38,931 bases of DNA from Pseudomonadota bacterium (GTDB lineage: Bacteria; Desulfobacterota; Binatia; Binatales; Binataceae): contig JAJPJA010000143.1 in the NCBI GenBank assembly GCA_021324455.1, forward strand, positions 1 to 38,931. Reading direction: 5' to 3'. The notes beneath the pieces are model-generated. The model made no database searches, was not told where the DNA came from, and saw nothing but the letters and a program-made list of their open reading frames with translations. Shown here in pieces: positions 24,408-33,709 of this stretch. Each line of letters starts with the position of its first letter. Positions within the stretch are counted from its first letter, which is position 1. A program made the position numbers and the translations under genes.

Positions 24408-26837
24408 GTGAATCAAACCAATTCCGCGCCGATGCCGCTGGACGGCGTTACCGTCGTGGAATGCGGCGAGGGGGTGGCCGCCGCCTACTGCACAAAACTG
24501 CTGGCAGATTTGGGCGCCGGCGTGATCAAGGTCGAACCGCCCGAAGGCGACGTGACCCGCCGGCGCGGACCTTTCCCGCACGATACCGCGGACCCCGAAC
24601 ATAGCGGACTGTTTCTCTACCTCAACGCCAACAAGCGCGGCGTCGTTTTGGATTTGACCGCCGATCGCGGCCGCCGCGCGCTGAACGATCTCCTGACCGG
24701 CGCGGACATCCTGGTTCATAACATTGCGCCCGCGCGCCGCGCCGCATCCGGGCTGCAGACGGCCGCCCTTTGCGCCGCCTTTCCGCGGCTCATCGTAACC
24801 ACGATCTCGGCGTATGGCAGTTGCGGCCCGCGCGCCAACTATCACGCCTACGAACTCAACGCGGCGCATGCCAGCGGGATGGCCTCGGTGACGCCGCGAT
24901 TCTCGCCCTTTCCCGATCTTCCGCCGCTGAAATTTGGCGGGCATCAGGCGGAAATCCAGGGCGCGCTGCACGCCGCAACCGCGACCCTGGGCGCCTGGTG
25001 GTATCGGCTGCAGAGTGGACGCGGCCAGGCGGTGGACGTCTGCGAGCAGGAATGTATCGCGGCGATGCTCAGTCTGTCGTTCCTGCCCTATGAAGGAATC
25101 CACGTCACGCGGCTGGGCGGCGGCACCAACGTGGTTCCGTGGAGCGTGTGCGAATGCGCCGACGGCCAGGTGTTCCTCATCTGCGGCGACAACGAGCAAT
25201 GGCTGCGGCTGCTCGATCTGATGGGCAATCCCGAATGGGGCCACAGCGAATTGTTCAAGGATCGCGAATCGCGCTACCAGAATCAGGACGCGCTTTACGC
25301 GATGCTCGGTGAATGGACCCGGACCCAGCGGATGGAGGATCTGTGGCGCGAGGCGCAGCGCCGGCGCATCCCGGCCGCGCCGGTCAACAAAATGGCCGAC
25401 GTTTACGCCGACCCGCAACTCAAGGCGCGCGGGTTTTTCGTTCCGCTGCCCGGTGTGGAAAACAACGGCGCCGCCGTGCCGGTTCCCGGAACGCCGATGA
25501 AATCCACCGCGATGCGTCCACGGGCGGCCAGGCGCGCGCCGCGGCTGGGCGAGCATAACGAGCTTCTCGCGCGTGTGCCGGACAAACCGGTATCGGATTC
25601 GGCGCCCGCCGCAGAGCCGCCCCGCCGGGGACCGCTGGCGGGCATCCGCGTCGCCGATTTCTCCTGGGTCTGGGCGGGACCTTACTGCGGTCTGCAACTG
25701 GCCCATCTGGGAGCCGAAGTGATCCGGGTGGAAACCTCGAAACGGCCCTGTCTCAACCGCTGTATCCATCCGTATGCCGACCATCGCATCGGACTCAACC
25801 GCGCCGGCCATTTCCATCAATGGAACCTGGGCAAACAGAGCCTCGCGCTGGACTTCGCCACACCTCAGGGCGCGGAAGTCGCGCGCGATTTGGTGCGGCA
25901 TTGCGACGTGGTGATCGAAAACTTCACGCCCGGGGTGATGGATCGCCTGGGGCTCGGATACCAGGCTCTAAGCGCGGTCAGACCCGGGCTGATCATGATC
26001 TCCATCACCGGCTACGGCCAGCAAGGTCCATACAGCCGCAACATGGCTTACGGCGGGCTGATCGGCGCGCAGTCGGGTCTGTTCACGGTCAGCAGCTACC
26101 CGCAAGACAAAACGCGCGAAGTGGGTATCACTTATGCCGACCCGACCGCCGGCGTATGGGGGGCGTTGTTCGTGATGGCGGCTCTGGTGCATCGCAAACT
26201 CACCGGCCAGGGACAGCATATCGACCTTTCGATGTACGAACTGATGGAGATGATGCTGGTTGAGCCGCTGCTGGAGTATGCGATTGGCGGACGGGAACCG
26301 GCTCCGCTGGCCAATCATGATTCGTATATGGCACCGCACAACTGCTACAAAGCCGCGGGCGACGCCGAACAATGGGTCGCGATTGCGGTGGGCTCACAAT
26401 CCGAGTGGCGCGGGTTGTGCGCGGCGATGGCGCAGCCCGAGTTGGCGGATGATCCCCGTTTCGACAGCAGGGAACGGCGCAAGCGCAACGAAGTCGAACT
26501 GGACCGCATCATCAGCGCGTGGACCTCGACCCGCGACCGCTGGGAAATCACCGCAATTCTTCAGAATGCCGGCGTCGCGGCTATTCCCACTTTCCTTGAT
26601 ACCGATCTGCTCAGCGATCCGCATTTGAAGGAGCGCGGCTATTTCGTCGCGATGGAGCATCCGGAGGTCGGCGCCCGTCCGCTGCCGGGCGTGCCGTACT
26701 CGATGTCGCTGACGCCGTGCAAGGTGCGCCAGGCGGCGCCGTGTCTGGGCGCGGATACCGATCGAATCCTGAGCCGGCTGCTGGGATATTCGCCGGCCAC
26801 AATTGCCGCGCTGCGCCAATCAGGCATCACGGTTTGA
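24408..26837 (+). CDS. Double-domain (tandem) CaiB/BaiF CoA-transferase
   Basis: 809 residues holding two full class III CoA-transferase domains, at about 10-390 and 408-805, joined by a Pro/Ala-rich linker. Domain 2 keeps the expected catalytic Asp578 (TYADPTAG) ahead of TGQGQ. In domain 1 the residue at the same distance before SGRGQ is Glu182 (HQAEIQG). Other marks: NANKRGVVLDL and NLGKQSLALDF, both typical of the fold. Class III enzymes work as interlocked dimers, so this fused chain may fold as an internal pseudo-dimer with one normal active site. Start ATG-equivalent at 24408 (GTG) is inferred, as the protein begins MNQTNSAPMPLDG. Probable role in activating carboxylic acids in catabolism. 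Confidence 0.88.
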   Translation: MNQTNSAPMPLDGVTVVECGEGVAAAYCTKLLADLGAGVIKVEPPEGDVTRRRGPFPHDTADPEHSGLFLYLNANKRGVVLDLTADRGRRALNDLLTGADILVHNIAPARRAASGLQTAALCAAFPRLIVTTISAYGSCGPRANYHAYELNAAHASGMASVTPRFSPFPDLPPLKFGGHQAEIQGALHAATATLGAWWYRLQSGRGQAVDVCEQECIAAMLSLSFLPYEGIHVTRLGGGTNVVPWSVCECADGQVFLICGDNEQWLRLLDLMGNPEWGHSELFKDRESRYQNQDALYAMLGEWTRTQRMEDLWREAQRRRIPAAPVNKMADVYADPQLKARGFFVPLPGVENNGAAVPVPGTPMKSTAMRPRAARRAPRLGEHNELLARVPDKPVSDSAPAAEPPRRGPLAGIRVADFSWVWAGPYCGLQLAHLGAEVIRVETSKRPCLNRCIHPYADHRIGLNRAGHFHQWNLGKQSLALDFATPQGAEVARDLVRHCDVVIENFTPGVMDRLGLGYQALSAVRPGLIMISITGYGQQGPYSRNMAYGGLIGAQSGLFTVSSYPQDKTREVGITYADPTAGVWGALFVMAALVHRKLTGQGQHIDLSMYELMEMMLVEPLLEYAIGGREPAPLANHDSYMAPHNCYKAAGDAEQWVAIAVGSQSEWRGLCAAMAQPELADDPRFDSRERRKRNEVELDRIISAWTSTRDRWEITAILQNAGVAAIPTFLDTDLLSDPHLKERGYFVAMEHPEVGARPLPGVPYSMSLTPCKVRQAAPCLGADTDRILSRLLGYSPATIAALRQSGITV

Positions 26838-27466
26838 GACCGGCTCCAACGCCCCGGGCGCAACGCTTCGACGCCCGCGCTGGCTCGGCAAGGTCGCCGG
26901 CTGCCGCGCTCCGATTCGACATGGTGGGACTCTGCCCTGCAGCGAAGGCGCCCCGCGACCGCGCCGTATCGAAGATCCTTTCAAATGAGTACCAATCTGC
27001 CTCAGTCAGTACTACATTGCGATTCATTCACCGCCAAAACTTAAGTCTGACATTTACTCGCCGAAGCTTTGGACCAAAGAACGGCGTTCGAGTTTTCCAC
27101 CCAGCATAGCAGCATCTTGCTCTTTACGGCGCCGCGGTTCTGTGTTACACAAAATTTTCGGGGAGTGTATTTCGCTGCCTGGGAATGGGGATTGCCGGGC
27201 AGCCATGAACGCACACCTGCCGTTCGCGCAGGAAAGGAGTGGGGGCTCGATAAAGCGCCTTGTTCAGCTCCTTGGGGGTTCGCGTCCAGACTTTCCTTTT
27301 TGGCTCTCGGGGAACTGTCACCTGTAAGTCACCTTCGACACGGCAGCTATAAGGCTCCTGCTGGCGCCGTCTGACATCCTGCGGGGACGAGGATCAGGAA
27401 GGCGAACAGGCAACGATGCATGGTCATCGTGCGGCTACCAGCCTCAAAACAAAGGAGCATCGTATA
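26838..27466. other. Long intergenic region upstream of DUF1329 copy 2
   Basis: 629 bases with no convincing gene on either strand. It probably holds the promoter for the DUF1329/RND operon. The part at 27026-27170 is less GC-rich than its surroundings and contains several TT/AA tracts. No clear hairpin-T terminator was found after the CoA-transferase. Nothing resembling a tRNA T-loop or an SRP RNA core was found. Confidence 0.4.
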
Positions 27467-28834
27467 ATGTATAAGCGCGGACGGTTTGCAATAGCGGGGA
27501 TACTCGCCGGCGCGTTGCTGGTCAGCGCGCTGTGGACGCCGGCAACGGCGCAGACAATCGTGCCGTGGGATGGCGCGGCATACGATAGCATGGTTTCCGC
27601 CGATTCTCATGACACTATCCCGCCGGGTACCAAAATAACCATGCAGAACTGGCAGAATTACAAGAAGTTCATGCCAGTCGGGATGCAGCAGTTATGGATG
27701 GGGAACTTTTTCTGGAGGCTGCCCAGCGACGCGGAAATCGACGTCGGTACCGGCGCCCCAATTCCCCTGCCCAAGAAAGTCCAGCAGGATACCGAGAAGT
27801 ACAGCCCGCAAGTCAAACTGGTGCCGACCGGCGACGGCGGCTACAGGATCCAGGGCTATGTCGCTGGAATACCTTTTCCCAATCCCAGCGGCAATCTGGC
27901 CGGAGTTCAGATACTATATAATGAGTATTATTCCTACATACCTTATCTGATTACCACATATGCCAAACTCGGCGTTACCATGGACCGGTTCAAAAACATG
28001 GTTAACAACGAGGTGCGCGAGGTTAACTTCAAAGTCAAACATCTGAGTGATGTCGGCAAACCGGCCGACATTCCCGGAACCGGCGACATCTTCCTTACCC
28101 AGAACAACATCATCTGGACTCCCGAACAATCCAAATACGTCAACGCCCTGCAGATCTTTTATGACGATCCCGGCAAACTTCCTGAAACTTTCGTCTTTGT
28201 GCCCGCCTTGCGCCGTTCTTTGCGGACCTCAACCGCCGCGCGCTGCTCGCCGCTGCTCGGCAGCGATTATACCGAGGACGATGAGCGTTCGATGAATCTT
28301 CAGCCGCCAATTTTTCAGGCTAAATTCATCGGCTACAAAAAGCTTCTGATTCTGGCGCATCCCTCGCCGGGATATGTCGATCAGACCGCCAGGTACGGTC
28401 ATCCAACCGCCTATTACTGGCCGGTGCTGTTCCCCAAGCCGGCCGCCGGAAGCTGGGAATTGCGCGACGTCGCGGTGCTGGATATCCGGCGCACGCCGGC
28501 GCACGCCTCAGGTTATTGCTACGGCAGCCGTATGGCATTTATCGATAAAGAGAACTGGCAGCCGATTTGGATGGATCTATACGATGCCAATCTCAAGTTG
28601 TGGAAAACCGGCCCTTCGGTCTACCGTCCGATGCCATTACCCGGCACCGGCGGCGATGTGGCCACCGGCGCGGGCGGTCCCGGAGATGGCGAATACACCT
28701 ATTGGGATTTGCAGAACTCCCACATAACCTTCGATATTCAGAGCGGCGGGCAGATCAACGAGGACGCCCCCAAGGAATACGACGATTTCAACCGCTGGGG
28801 CACTCCCGGCGGCATGCAACAGGTGATGCAGTAA
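27467..28834 (+). CDS. DUF1329 family exported protein, copy 2
   Basis: 455 residues. Signal peptide MYKRGRFAIAGILAGALLV to about residue 29, then the same DUF1329 signature blocks as copy 1: NWQNYKKFMPVGMQQLWMG, YNEYYSYIPYLITTYA, DDERSMNLQPP, IWMDLYDANL and RWGTPGGMQQVMQ at the C-terminus. The two copies are alike along most of their length. AAAGGAG precedes the ATG at 27467. The RND exporter gene follows after 261 bases, the linkage reported for DUF1329 proteins in other proteobacteria. Proposed, not proven: a periplasmic or outer-membrane partner of that exporter. Confidence 0.9.
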   Translation: MYKRGRFAIAGILAGALLVSALWTPATAQTIVPWDGAAYDSMVSADSHDTIPPGTKITMQNWQNYKKFMPVGMQQLWMGNFFWRLPSDAEIDVGTGAPIPLPKKVQQDTEKYSPQVKLVPTGDGGYRIQGYVAGIPFPNPSGNLAGVQILYNEYYSYIPYLITTYAKLGVTMDRFKNMVNNEVREVNFKVKHLSDVGKPADIPGTGDIFLTQNNIIWTPEQSKYVNALQIFYDDPGKLPETFVFVPALRRSLRTSTAARCSPLLGSDYTEDDERSMNLQPPIFQAKFIGYKKLLILAHPSPGYVDQTARYGHPTAYYWPVLFPKPAAGSWELRDVAVLDIRRTPAHASGYCYGSRMAFIDKENWQPIWMDLYDANLKLWKTGPSVYRPMPLPGTGGDVATGAGGPGDGEYTYWDLQNSHITFDIQSGGQINEDAPKEYDDFNRWGTPGGMQQVMQ

Positions 28835-29095
28835 GCGGCCGGACTGGCGGTCTGTGTCTGACTTGATGAGATGGGGCTCTACGCTGTCCGGGCGGGAGCC
28901 CCACGCGTCGCAGGGGAAAACTGTGGATGCCCGGACTTCTGCCGCGGCCTTTGTGGAATTGTGGCCGCAAAGACAGCCCGGGCGCCGCAGTTTGGATGGC
29001 GGATTAACGGCCACATTTTCAAAGAGCACCGGGACCTGAGTTGCTGCGCGAGCGCGGATGGAGGCGGCACGGGTCGTGCCGTGGAAGGGACGTAG
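28835..29095. other. Gap between DUF1329 copy 2 and the RND exporter
   Basis: 261 bases, no gene recognised. No strong terminator is visible after the DUF1329 gene, so read-through into the exporter is possible. Confidence 0.35.
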
Positions 29096-31651
29096 ATGCC
29101 GAGCGACGGCTTTTGGCAGCGGGCCGGCGCCGAGTTTGATCGAAAACCTCGACCGCCGCTTTGTACCGCGCGACCTGACGCGGCGCCGGCCGGAAGACTT
29201 GATCTGGATTCGCCGCGCTTCAGCGCGGAAATTGACCTCCCGGGTAACATTGAGATTCCGCGCAAGACTGTCGGCGAGGTAATCATACGCTATCGCCGCG
29301 GAATCGGCGCGATCGTGGTTGCCGCCACTGTTTTTATGGCGTACGCGGCGGCCCGGGTGAAGATCACCACCCGTTTCATCGACTTGTTTCCGGCCGGGCA
29401 TAAAAACGTTGTTCTGACCCGGCGCTTCCATCAATTCGGCGGCGCCCAGACTCTGGCCGTAATGCTCCAGGTGAAGCGCCGCGACATCTTTAATCTCCAA
29501 ACCCTGCGCAAAATCCAGGAGATCAGCAGGGAGGTCGATTCGCTGCCAGGGGTTAATCATCAGGAAGTCTTTTCGCTTTCCTCCTACCGGGTTACTTACG
29601 TCAAGGCGGTGCCCGGAGGCATCAACGTCAGGCCCCTGATGTATCCCTCGATGCCGGATAGTCCAGCGGAGATCGAGGCGTTCAAGCAGCGCATCTTCGC
29701 CAATCGCGAGCAGCTACGCCACCTGATCAGCCGCGACAACAAGAGCACTCTCATTACTGCTTCATTCAACGAGGAGGAACTCGATTACAAAGAACTGTTC
29801 AAGTCCATTCGACGCATCGCAGCCAACAATCAGAACACCCGGCACGATATCTATATCGCCGGCGAACCCCTCGTTCGCGGCTATTCCTACTATTACCTGC
29901 CGGCGATTATTTCCATCTTCGTCGTCTCCTGCCTGATAATGATGCTGATCCTGTACGCTAATCTGGGGACTTACACTTCGTGGTGGGTTCCGCTGCTGAC
30001 CGGTTCCTGTTCCGCCGTGTGGGGCATCGGGTTCGTGGGCCTGATGGGCTACTGCTTCGACCCCCTCATGCTGGTCGTGGTGTTCGTTCTGACCGCCCGT
30101 GACATGAGCTACGCGATCGCATGGCAGCGGCGCTATTACACCGTGCTCAACGAACTGGAGGACCGCAACGCCGCTTGCGTCAGGACCATCCAACAGACGC
30201 TGGTGCCGGGGCTGGTCGCAATCGCCGCGGACATCACCGGAATCATTTTTATTTCCTTCTCTGGCATTCCGGTCCTCGATCACATTGCCCGCGCCGGTAC
30301 CGTGTGGCTGGGCGCCAGCCTGCTCCTGGTGTTCATTTTTCAGCCGGTTCTGATGAGTTATCTGCGGATGCCGCGGTATACGCGGAACTTCGAGCGTCGC
30401 CGCGAGTTGGCCCGCCGCGTCGAACCGCTGATCGAACGCATCGTGGAGATGCCGGCCGCCCGATGGCCGCGCAAACTGTTGCTTTCGGGAGCGGTGGGCC
30501 TGTTGGTCCTCGGCGTGGCGGCGGCACTCAAAATCCAGGTCGGCTACAGCCATGCGGGCACGCCGCTTTACCGGTCACAGGCCAGGGTCAATACCGACGC
30601 CGAGGCGATTGGGCGAAAATTTCCGGTCGATGAGGGTTGGGTGCTGCTGACCACGCCTTCCTATCCGGACCGCCAGTCGGTGCTGGCGCCCGCTGTCCTG
30701 CGGCTGGCTGACGATATGCGCAGCTTTCTGCTCGACGATCGGGCGGTAAAGCAGGTCGTCTCCTTTGCCTCCGGGGTGATCAGTCCGCTCAATCAAGTGC
30801 TTCACTATGGGCATCCCAAATACTTCGGGATACCCAAAAACCGGCAGCAGGCCGGCAACCTGTGGACCATGTTCAGGGCCGGCACCGCGCCCGGTGATAT
30901 GGAAGCCGGTGAGATGGAGCATTATATCTCCACCACCGACGCCAACCAGACCTGCATCCGGGTCATGCTGCGCGACCACACGGCTCGGACGCTCGCCCGC
31001 GTCACGCGCGAGATCGGGGCCTTTCTGAAGTCCCACGCCCACGGCAATCCTGCCTATTCCAAAGTCACCGTCAGCTACATGGGGGGGATGGCGGGGCTGT
31101 ACGCGGCGGCCAACGACGTCCTGTACCGGGTGACGATGGCGAACATCGGGATGGTACTGGGATGCGTGTTCATTTTCTGCACGGCGCTGTTTGGGTCGTG
31201 GCTGGCCGGGCTGCTGTTCGTGTTTTCCTGCGTACTGGCCAACTTCACCGCGTTTATCTACATGTATCTCTGCGGTATCCAGCTCACGGTCGATTTGGTA
31301 CCGGCAATCTCGCTGGCTATCGGCCTCGGTATCGACTACGGCATTTCGACTGTCTCTTGCATCCAGGCCGAGGTGGCGGCGGGCCATCAACTGGAGGACG
31401 CAATAAGCCTGGCGCTCAGGAGCGCCGGCGGGAGCGTGCTGAGTACCTTTTGCGTGATGATTGGCGGGATTGTGCCATGGGTGTTGTCGCCCGCCCAGTT
31501 CCACCATCACATGGCTGTGCTGCTGACGGTCCTGCTGGCGGCTAATGTGCTGGCCGGAGTCGGCATCGTCCCCGCGTTCATCGCCTGGGCCAGGCCCGGT
31601 TTCGTCATGCGCCATGAGTGGGGAACGCGGGGAGATTCTCGCCCCGTATGA
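29096..31651 (+). CDS. MMPL-type RND superfamily exporter (COG1033-like)
   Basis: 851 residues. Two-fold repeated layout: TM1 near 70-87, a periplasmic domain, a helix cluster at about 265-430, then a second TM start near 480-500, a second periplasmic domain, and helices at about 690-840. Signs of the RND/MMPL core include VLTARDMSYAIAWQRRYY in the first half and LAIGLGIDYGIS in the second, where polar residues suit proton relay. Such exporters move lipids or hydrophobic compounds and often sit next to DUF1329 genes. The N-terminus carries an extra ~55 cytoplasmic residues. A GGAAGGGA ribosome site precedes the ATG. Confidence 0.9.
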   Translation: MPSDGFWQRAGAEFDRKPRPPLCTARPDAAPAGRLDLDSPRFSAEIDLPGNIEIPRKTVGEVIIRYRRGIGAIVVAATVFMAYAAARVKITTRFIDLFPAGHKNVVLTRRFHQFGGAQTLAVMLQVKRRDIFNLQTLRKIQEISREVDSLPGVNHQEVFSLSSYRVTYVKAVPGGINVRPLMYPSMPDSPAEIEAFKQRIFANREQLRHLISRDNKSTLITASFNEEELDYKELFKSIRRIAANNQNTRHDIYIAGEPLVRGYSYYYLPAIISIFVVSCLIMMLILYANLGTYTSWWVPLLTGSCSAVWGIGFVGLMGYCFDPLMLVVVFVLTARDMSYAIAWQRRYYTVLNELEDRNAACVRTIQQTLVPGLVAIAADITGIIFISFSGIPVLDHIARAGTVWLGASLLLVFIFQPVLMSYLRMPRYTRNFERRRELARRVEPLIERIVEMPAARWPRKLLLSGAVGLLVLGVAAALKIQVGYSHAGTPLYRSQARVNTDAEAIGRKFPVDEGWVLLTTPSYPDRQSVLAPAVLRLADDMRSFLLDDRAVKQVVSFASGVISPLNQVLHYGHPKYFGIPKNRQQAGNLWTMFRAGTAPGDMEAGEMEHYISTTDANQTCIRVMLRDHTARTLARVTREIGAFLKSHAHGNPAYSKVTVSYMGGMAGLYAAANDVLYRVTMANIGMVLGCVFIFCTALFGSWLAGLLFVFSCVLANFTAFIYMYLCGIQLTVDLVPAISLAIGLGIDYGISTVSCIQAEVAAGHQLEDAISLALRSAGGSVLSTFCVMIGGIVPWVLSPAQFHHHMAVLLTVLLAANVLAGVGIVPAFIAWARPGFVMRHEWGTRGDSRPV

Positions 31652-31905
31652 TCGCCGCAAGCCGGCCGCGGACAGGCGATCTTAGGGCCGGTTGCGGGAG
31701 GAAGTTAAACCGGCGGCGCCGCGCACCCTCATTTTGAACGCTGCAAGTCAGCTTCCATTCCCAAAATCTCCCGGCCGGGAGAACGTGCTGGATGGAACCG
31801 GCCAAGCTGTTTTCTTGCCCCCGAGCCTGCTAGGTTTGCGCTTGTACGGTTGTCCGCCGCCGCGCGGCGGCCGATTTCTCTCCGCCACTGGAAACGGAGG
31901 TCGCT
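31652..31905. other. Gap after the RND exporter
   Basis: 254 bases, no gene seen. Arms GATCGCC (31650-31656) and GGCGATC (31675-31681) could form a hairpin, but there is no T run, so terminator activity is doubtful. Confidence 0.3.
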
Positions 31906-32784
31906 ATGGAATCTTCCTATGACCGCGCCAGCGAGGATGTCGGCAACATCGTCGCGCTGGAGCATGTCAACGTCACCGTGCCCGATCCCAATCTGGCCAC
32001 GATTTTTTATGTGAGCGGTTTGGGACTGACGCGCGATCCCTACCTGATGACCGGTCCGCGCAACATGTGGGTCAACGTCGGCCGCAGCCAGTTTCACCTG
32101 CCGACCAACAAACCCCAGGTGCTGCGCGGATGCACCGGATTGGTCATACCTGACCGCGCCTCGCTGCTGAAGCGGCTCAACAAGGTACGCAAAAATCTCG
32201 ACGGCACCGCGTTCGACTTCCACGAAGACGAAACCTTCGTCGAGGCAATCTGTCCCTGGGGCAACCGTATCCGATGCCACGAACCGTCGCCGCGTTTGGG
32301 CCCCGTGTCGTTGGGGATGCCTTATGTCGAGTTCGACGTGCCGGCGGGCACCGCCGACGGCATCGCGCGCTTTTATAATGACATCATGGGAGTCCGCGCC
32401 GTTGCGGCCGACGAACCTGCCGGCCGCTGCACGCGGGTATGCGCCGGCGTGGGCCAGAACCTGCTGTTTCGCGAAACCGACCGCCCGATTCCCGACTACG
32501 ACGGCCATCATATCGCCATCTACGTGGCGGATTTCTCGGGTCCGTACAGACGGCTGCTGGAACGCGGGCTCATCTTCGAGGAAAGCAACCGCTACCAGTA
32601 CCGCTTCAAGGAGATCGTCGATCCGCAGGGCGGCAAAGCGCTGTTCACGATCGAGCATGAAGTGCGCAGCATGACTTCACCGATGTTCATGCGGCCGCTG
32701 GTCAACCGCGATCCCAACCAGAACATAATGCGCTATAACCCCGGCCACGACGCGTGGACCTGGGGTATGGCGCAGGACGACTGA
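31906..32784 (+). CDS. Two-module VOC family protein (extradiol dioxygenase-like)
   Basis: 292 residues with two VOC modules: ALEHVNVTVPDPNLATIFY near residue 18 and MPYVEFDVPAGTADGIARFY in the second half. Type I extradiol dioxygenases use two His and one Glu as iron ligands in the second module. Here HHIAIYV and ALFTIEHE supply a His and a Glu, but the first His position reads YVEFDV, so that ligand may be lost. A lyase, isomerase or altered dioxygenase is possible. GGAGG precedes the ATG. The CMD-family gene follows by 65 bases. Confidence 0.82.
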   Translation: MESSYDRASEDVGNIVALEHVNVTVPDPNLATIFYVSGLGLTRDPYLMTGPRNMWVNVGRSQFHLPTNKPQVLRGCTGLVIPDRASLLKRLNKVRKNLDGTAFDFHEDETFVEAICPWGNRIRCHEPSPRLGPVSLGMPYVEFDVPAGTADGIARFYNDIMGVRAVAADEPAGRCTRVCAGVGQNLLFRETDRPIPDYDGHHIAIYVADFSGPYRRLLERGLIFEESNRYQYRFKEIVDPQGGKALFTIEHEVRSMTSPMFMRPLVNRDPNQNIMRYNPGHDAWTWGMAQDD

Positions 32785-32849
32785 GGCCGCGCCGCCGCTT
32801 GTCTCAGGTGCGCGCGCGCCGCTATTGAGCTCAACCGGGAGGATCGATC

Positions 32850-33401
32850 ATGGCTCTGATTCCATACGCCGACGAGAACAATCCGTCGCAGGCTCTGCTC
32901 GACGCGCTCAAACGGGCGCCGATTACATTGAACGTCACCCGTATGATCGCCAACTCGCACAAGGCGCAAAAAGCGCTGGCCGGGTTCGGCGACATGATCA
33001 TGCGCGGCGAACTCGACCCCAAACTGCGCGAACTGGCCATCCTGCGCACCGCCCGCGCCTGCGGCTCCAATTACGAATGGCTGCATCACGTCGTCGTCGG
33101 CAAAGGGGTCGGCGTGACCCAGGAGCAGATCGACAATATCGAGACCCCCGGCGCGAAGTGTTTTGACGAAACCGAAAGTCTGATTGTCCGCCTTGCTGGC
33201 GAGCTGGCGAAAAACGTCAAGGCCAGCCGCGAGACGGTGCTGGCGCTCAACCAGAAGCTGGGACCGTCCGTGCTGGTGGAGTTGATCATGGTATGCGGAT
33301 TTTACGGCGGCCTTGCACGCCTGCTCGAAAGCACCGAGGTCGAACCCGACGATTTCGCCGGCAAGGTCGACGTCTTCAAGGCCAGCCAGCGCAGCGGCTG
33401 A
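32850..33401 (+). CDS. Carboxymuconolactone decarboxylase (CMD) family protein
   Basis: 183 residues. The CMD core motif reads RTARACGSNYEWLHH, with Glu76 and His79/80. AhpD-type peroxidases carry a CxxC pair at this place; here only Cys71 is present, so a peroxidase role is unlikely. Closer in kind to gamma-carboxymuconolactone decarboxylase-like proteins of ring-degradation gene sets. A GGGAGGA site precedes the start. Placed with the VOC protein and the acyl-CoA mutase, it probably serves catabolism. Confidence 0.87.
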   Translation: MALIPYADENNPSQALLDALKRAPITLNVTRMIANSHKAQKALAGFGDMIMRGELDPKLRELAILRTARACGSNYEWLHHVVVGKGVGVTQEQIDNIETPGAKCFDETESLIVRLAGELAKNVKASRETVLALNQKLGPSVLVELIMVCGFYGGLARLLESTEVEPDDFAGKVDVFKASQRSG

Positions 33402-33709
33402 GCGCGATTCCCTCACGCCGGCCGTACGCGCCAGATACGAGGCCGGAAGTCTGTGCGGCACAGGCTTGCGGCCCCGTGCCTCCGACTTTATACATTGGCG
33501 GCGCACCTTTTCACTTTGTCATCCCTGCACGGGCGCTGCGCCGCCGCGGTCGGGATGACAACAGTGAAAGAATTTCCGCAATTATAGAAACTCCTTTCCG
33601 CGGCGGAATTGCCGGCCGCGGTGCTTGAGGCCGCGATGATTGTCTCGCCAAATCGCCCTCAGTTAGGCTGGCTTTTACGAGCTGAGGCTCGAGGAGGAGT
33701 TCCGATCCG
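33402..33709. other. Intergenic region before the mutase gene
   Basis: 308 bases, no gene recognised. It contains the palindromic element at 33511-33566. Confidence 0.4.
33511..33566. repeat. Palindromic element, copy B
   Basis: Arms TTGTCATCCC (33516-33525) and GGGATGACAA (33552-33561) pair perfectly, with near-pairing continuing into TCACT/AGTGA. The GC-rich centre resembles that of the segment at 3978-4023. It looks like a REP-type or other dispersed intergenic palindrome. No T tract follows, so it is unlikely to be a plain terminator. Confidence 0.55.

Noticed and set aside
24087..25901. 604-residue minus-strand frame opposite the double CoA-transferase
   Set aside because: Mostly antisense to a confidently identified gene and without family features; only its last part, in the gap, drew interest and is reported separately.
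27230..27300. Possible structured RNA or tRNA T-arm (GGTTCGCGTCC) in the long intergenic gap
   Set aside because: The T-loop lacks the required A and no acceptor or anticodon stem could be drawn around it.
31650..31681. Hairpin with arms GATCGCC and GGCGATC after the RND exporter
   Set aside because: It overlaps the stop codon region and has no following T run, so a terminator call is not supported.
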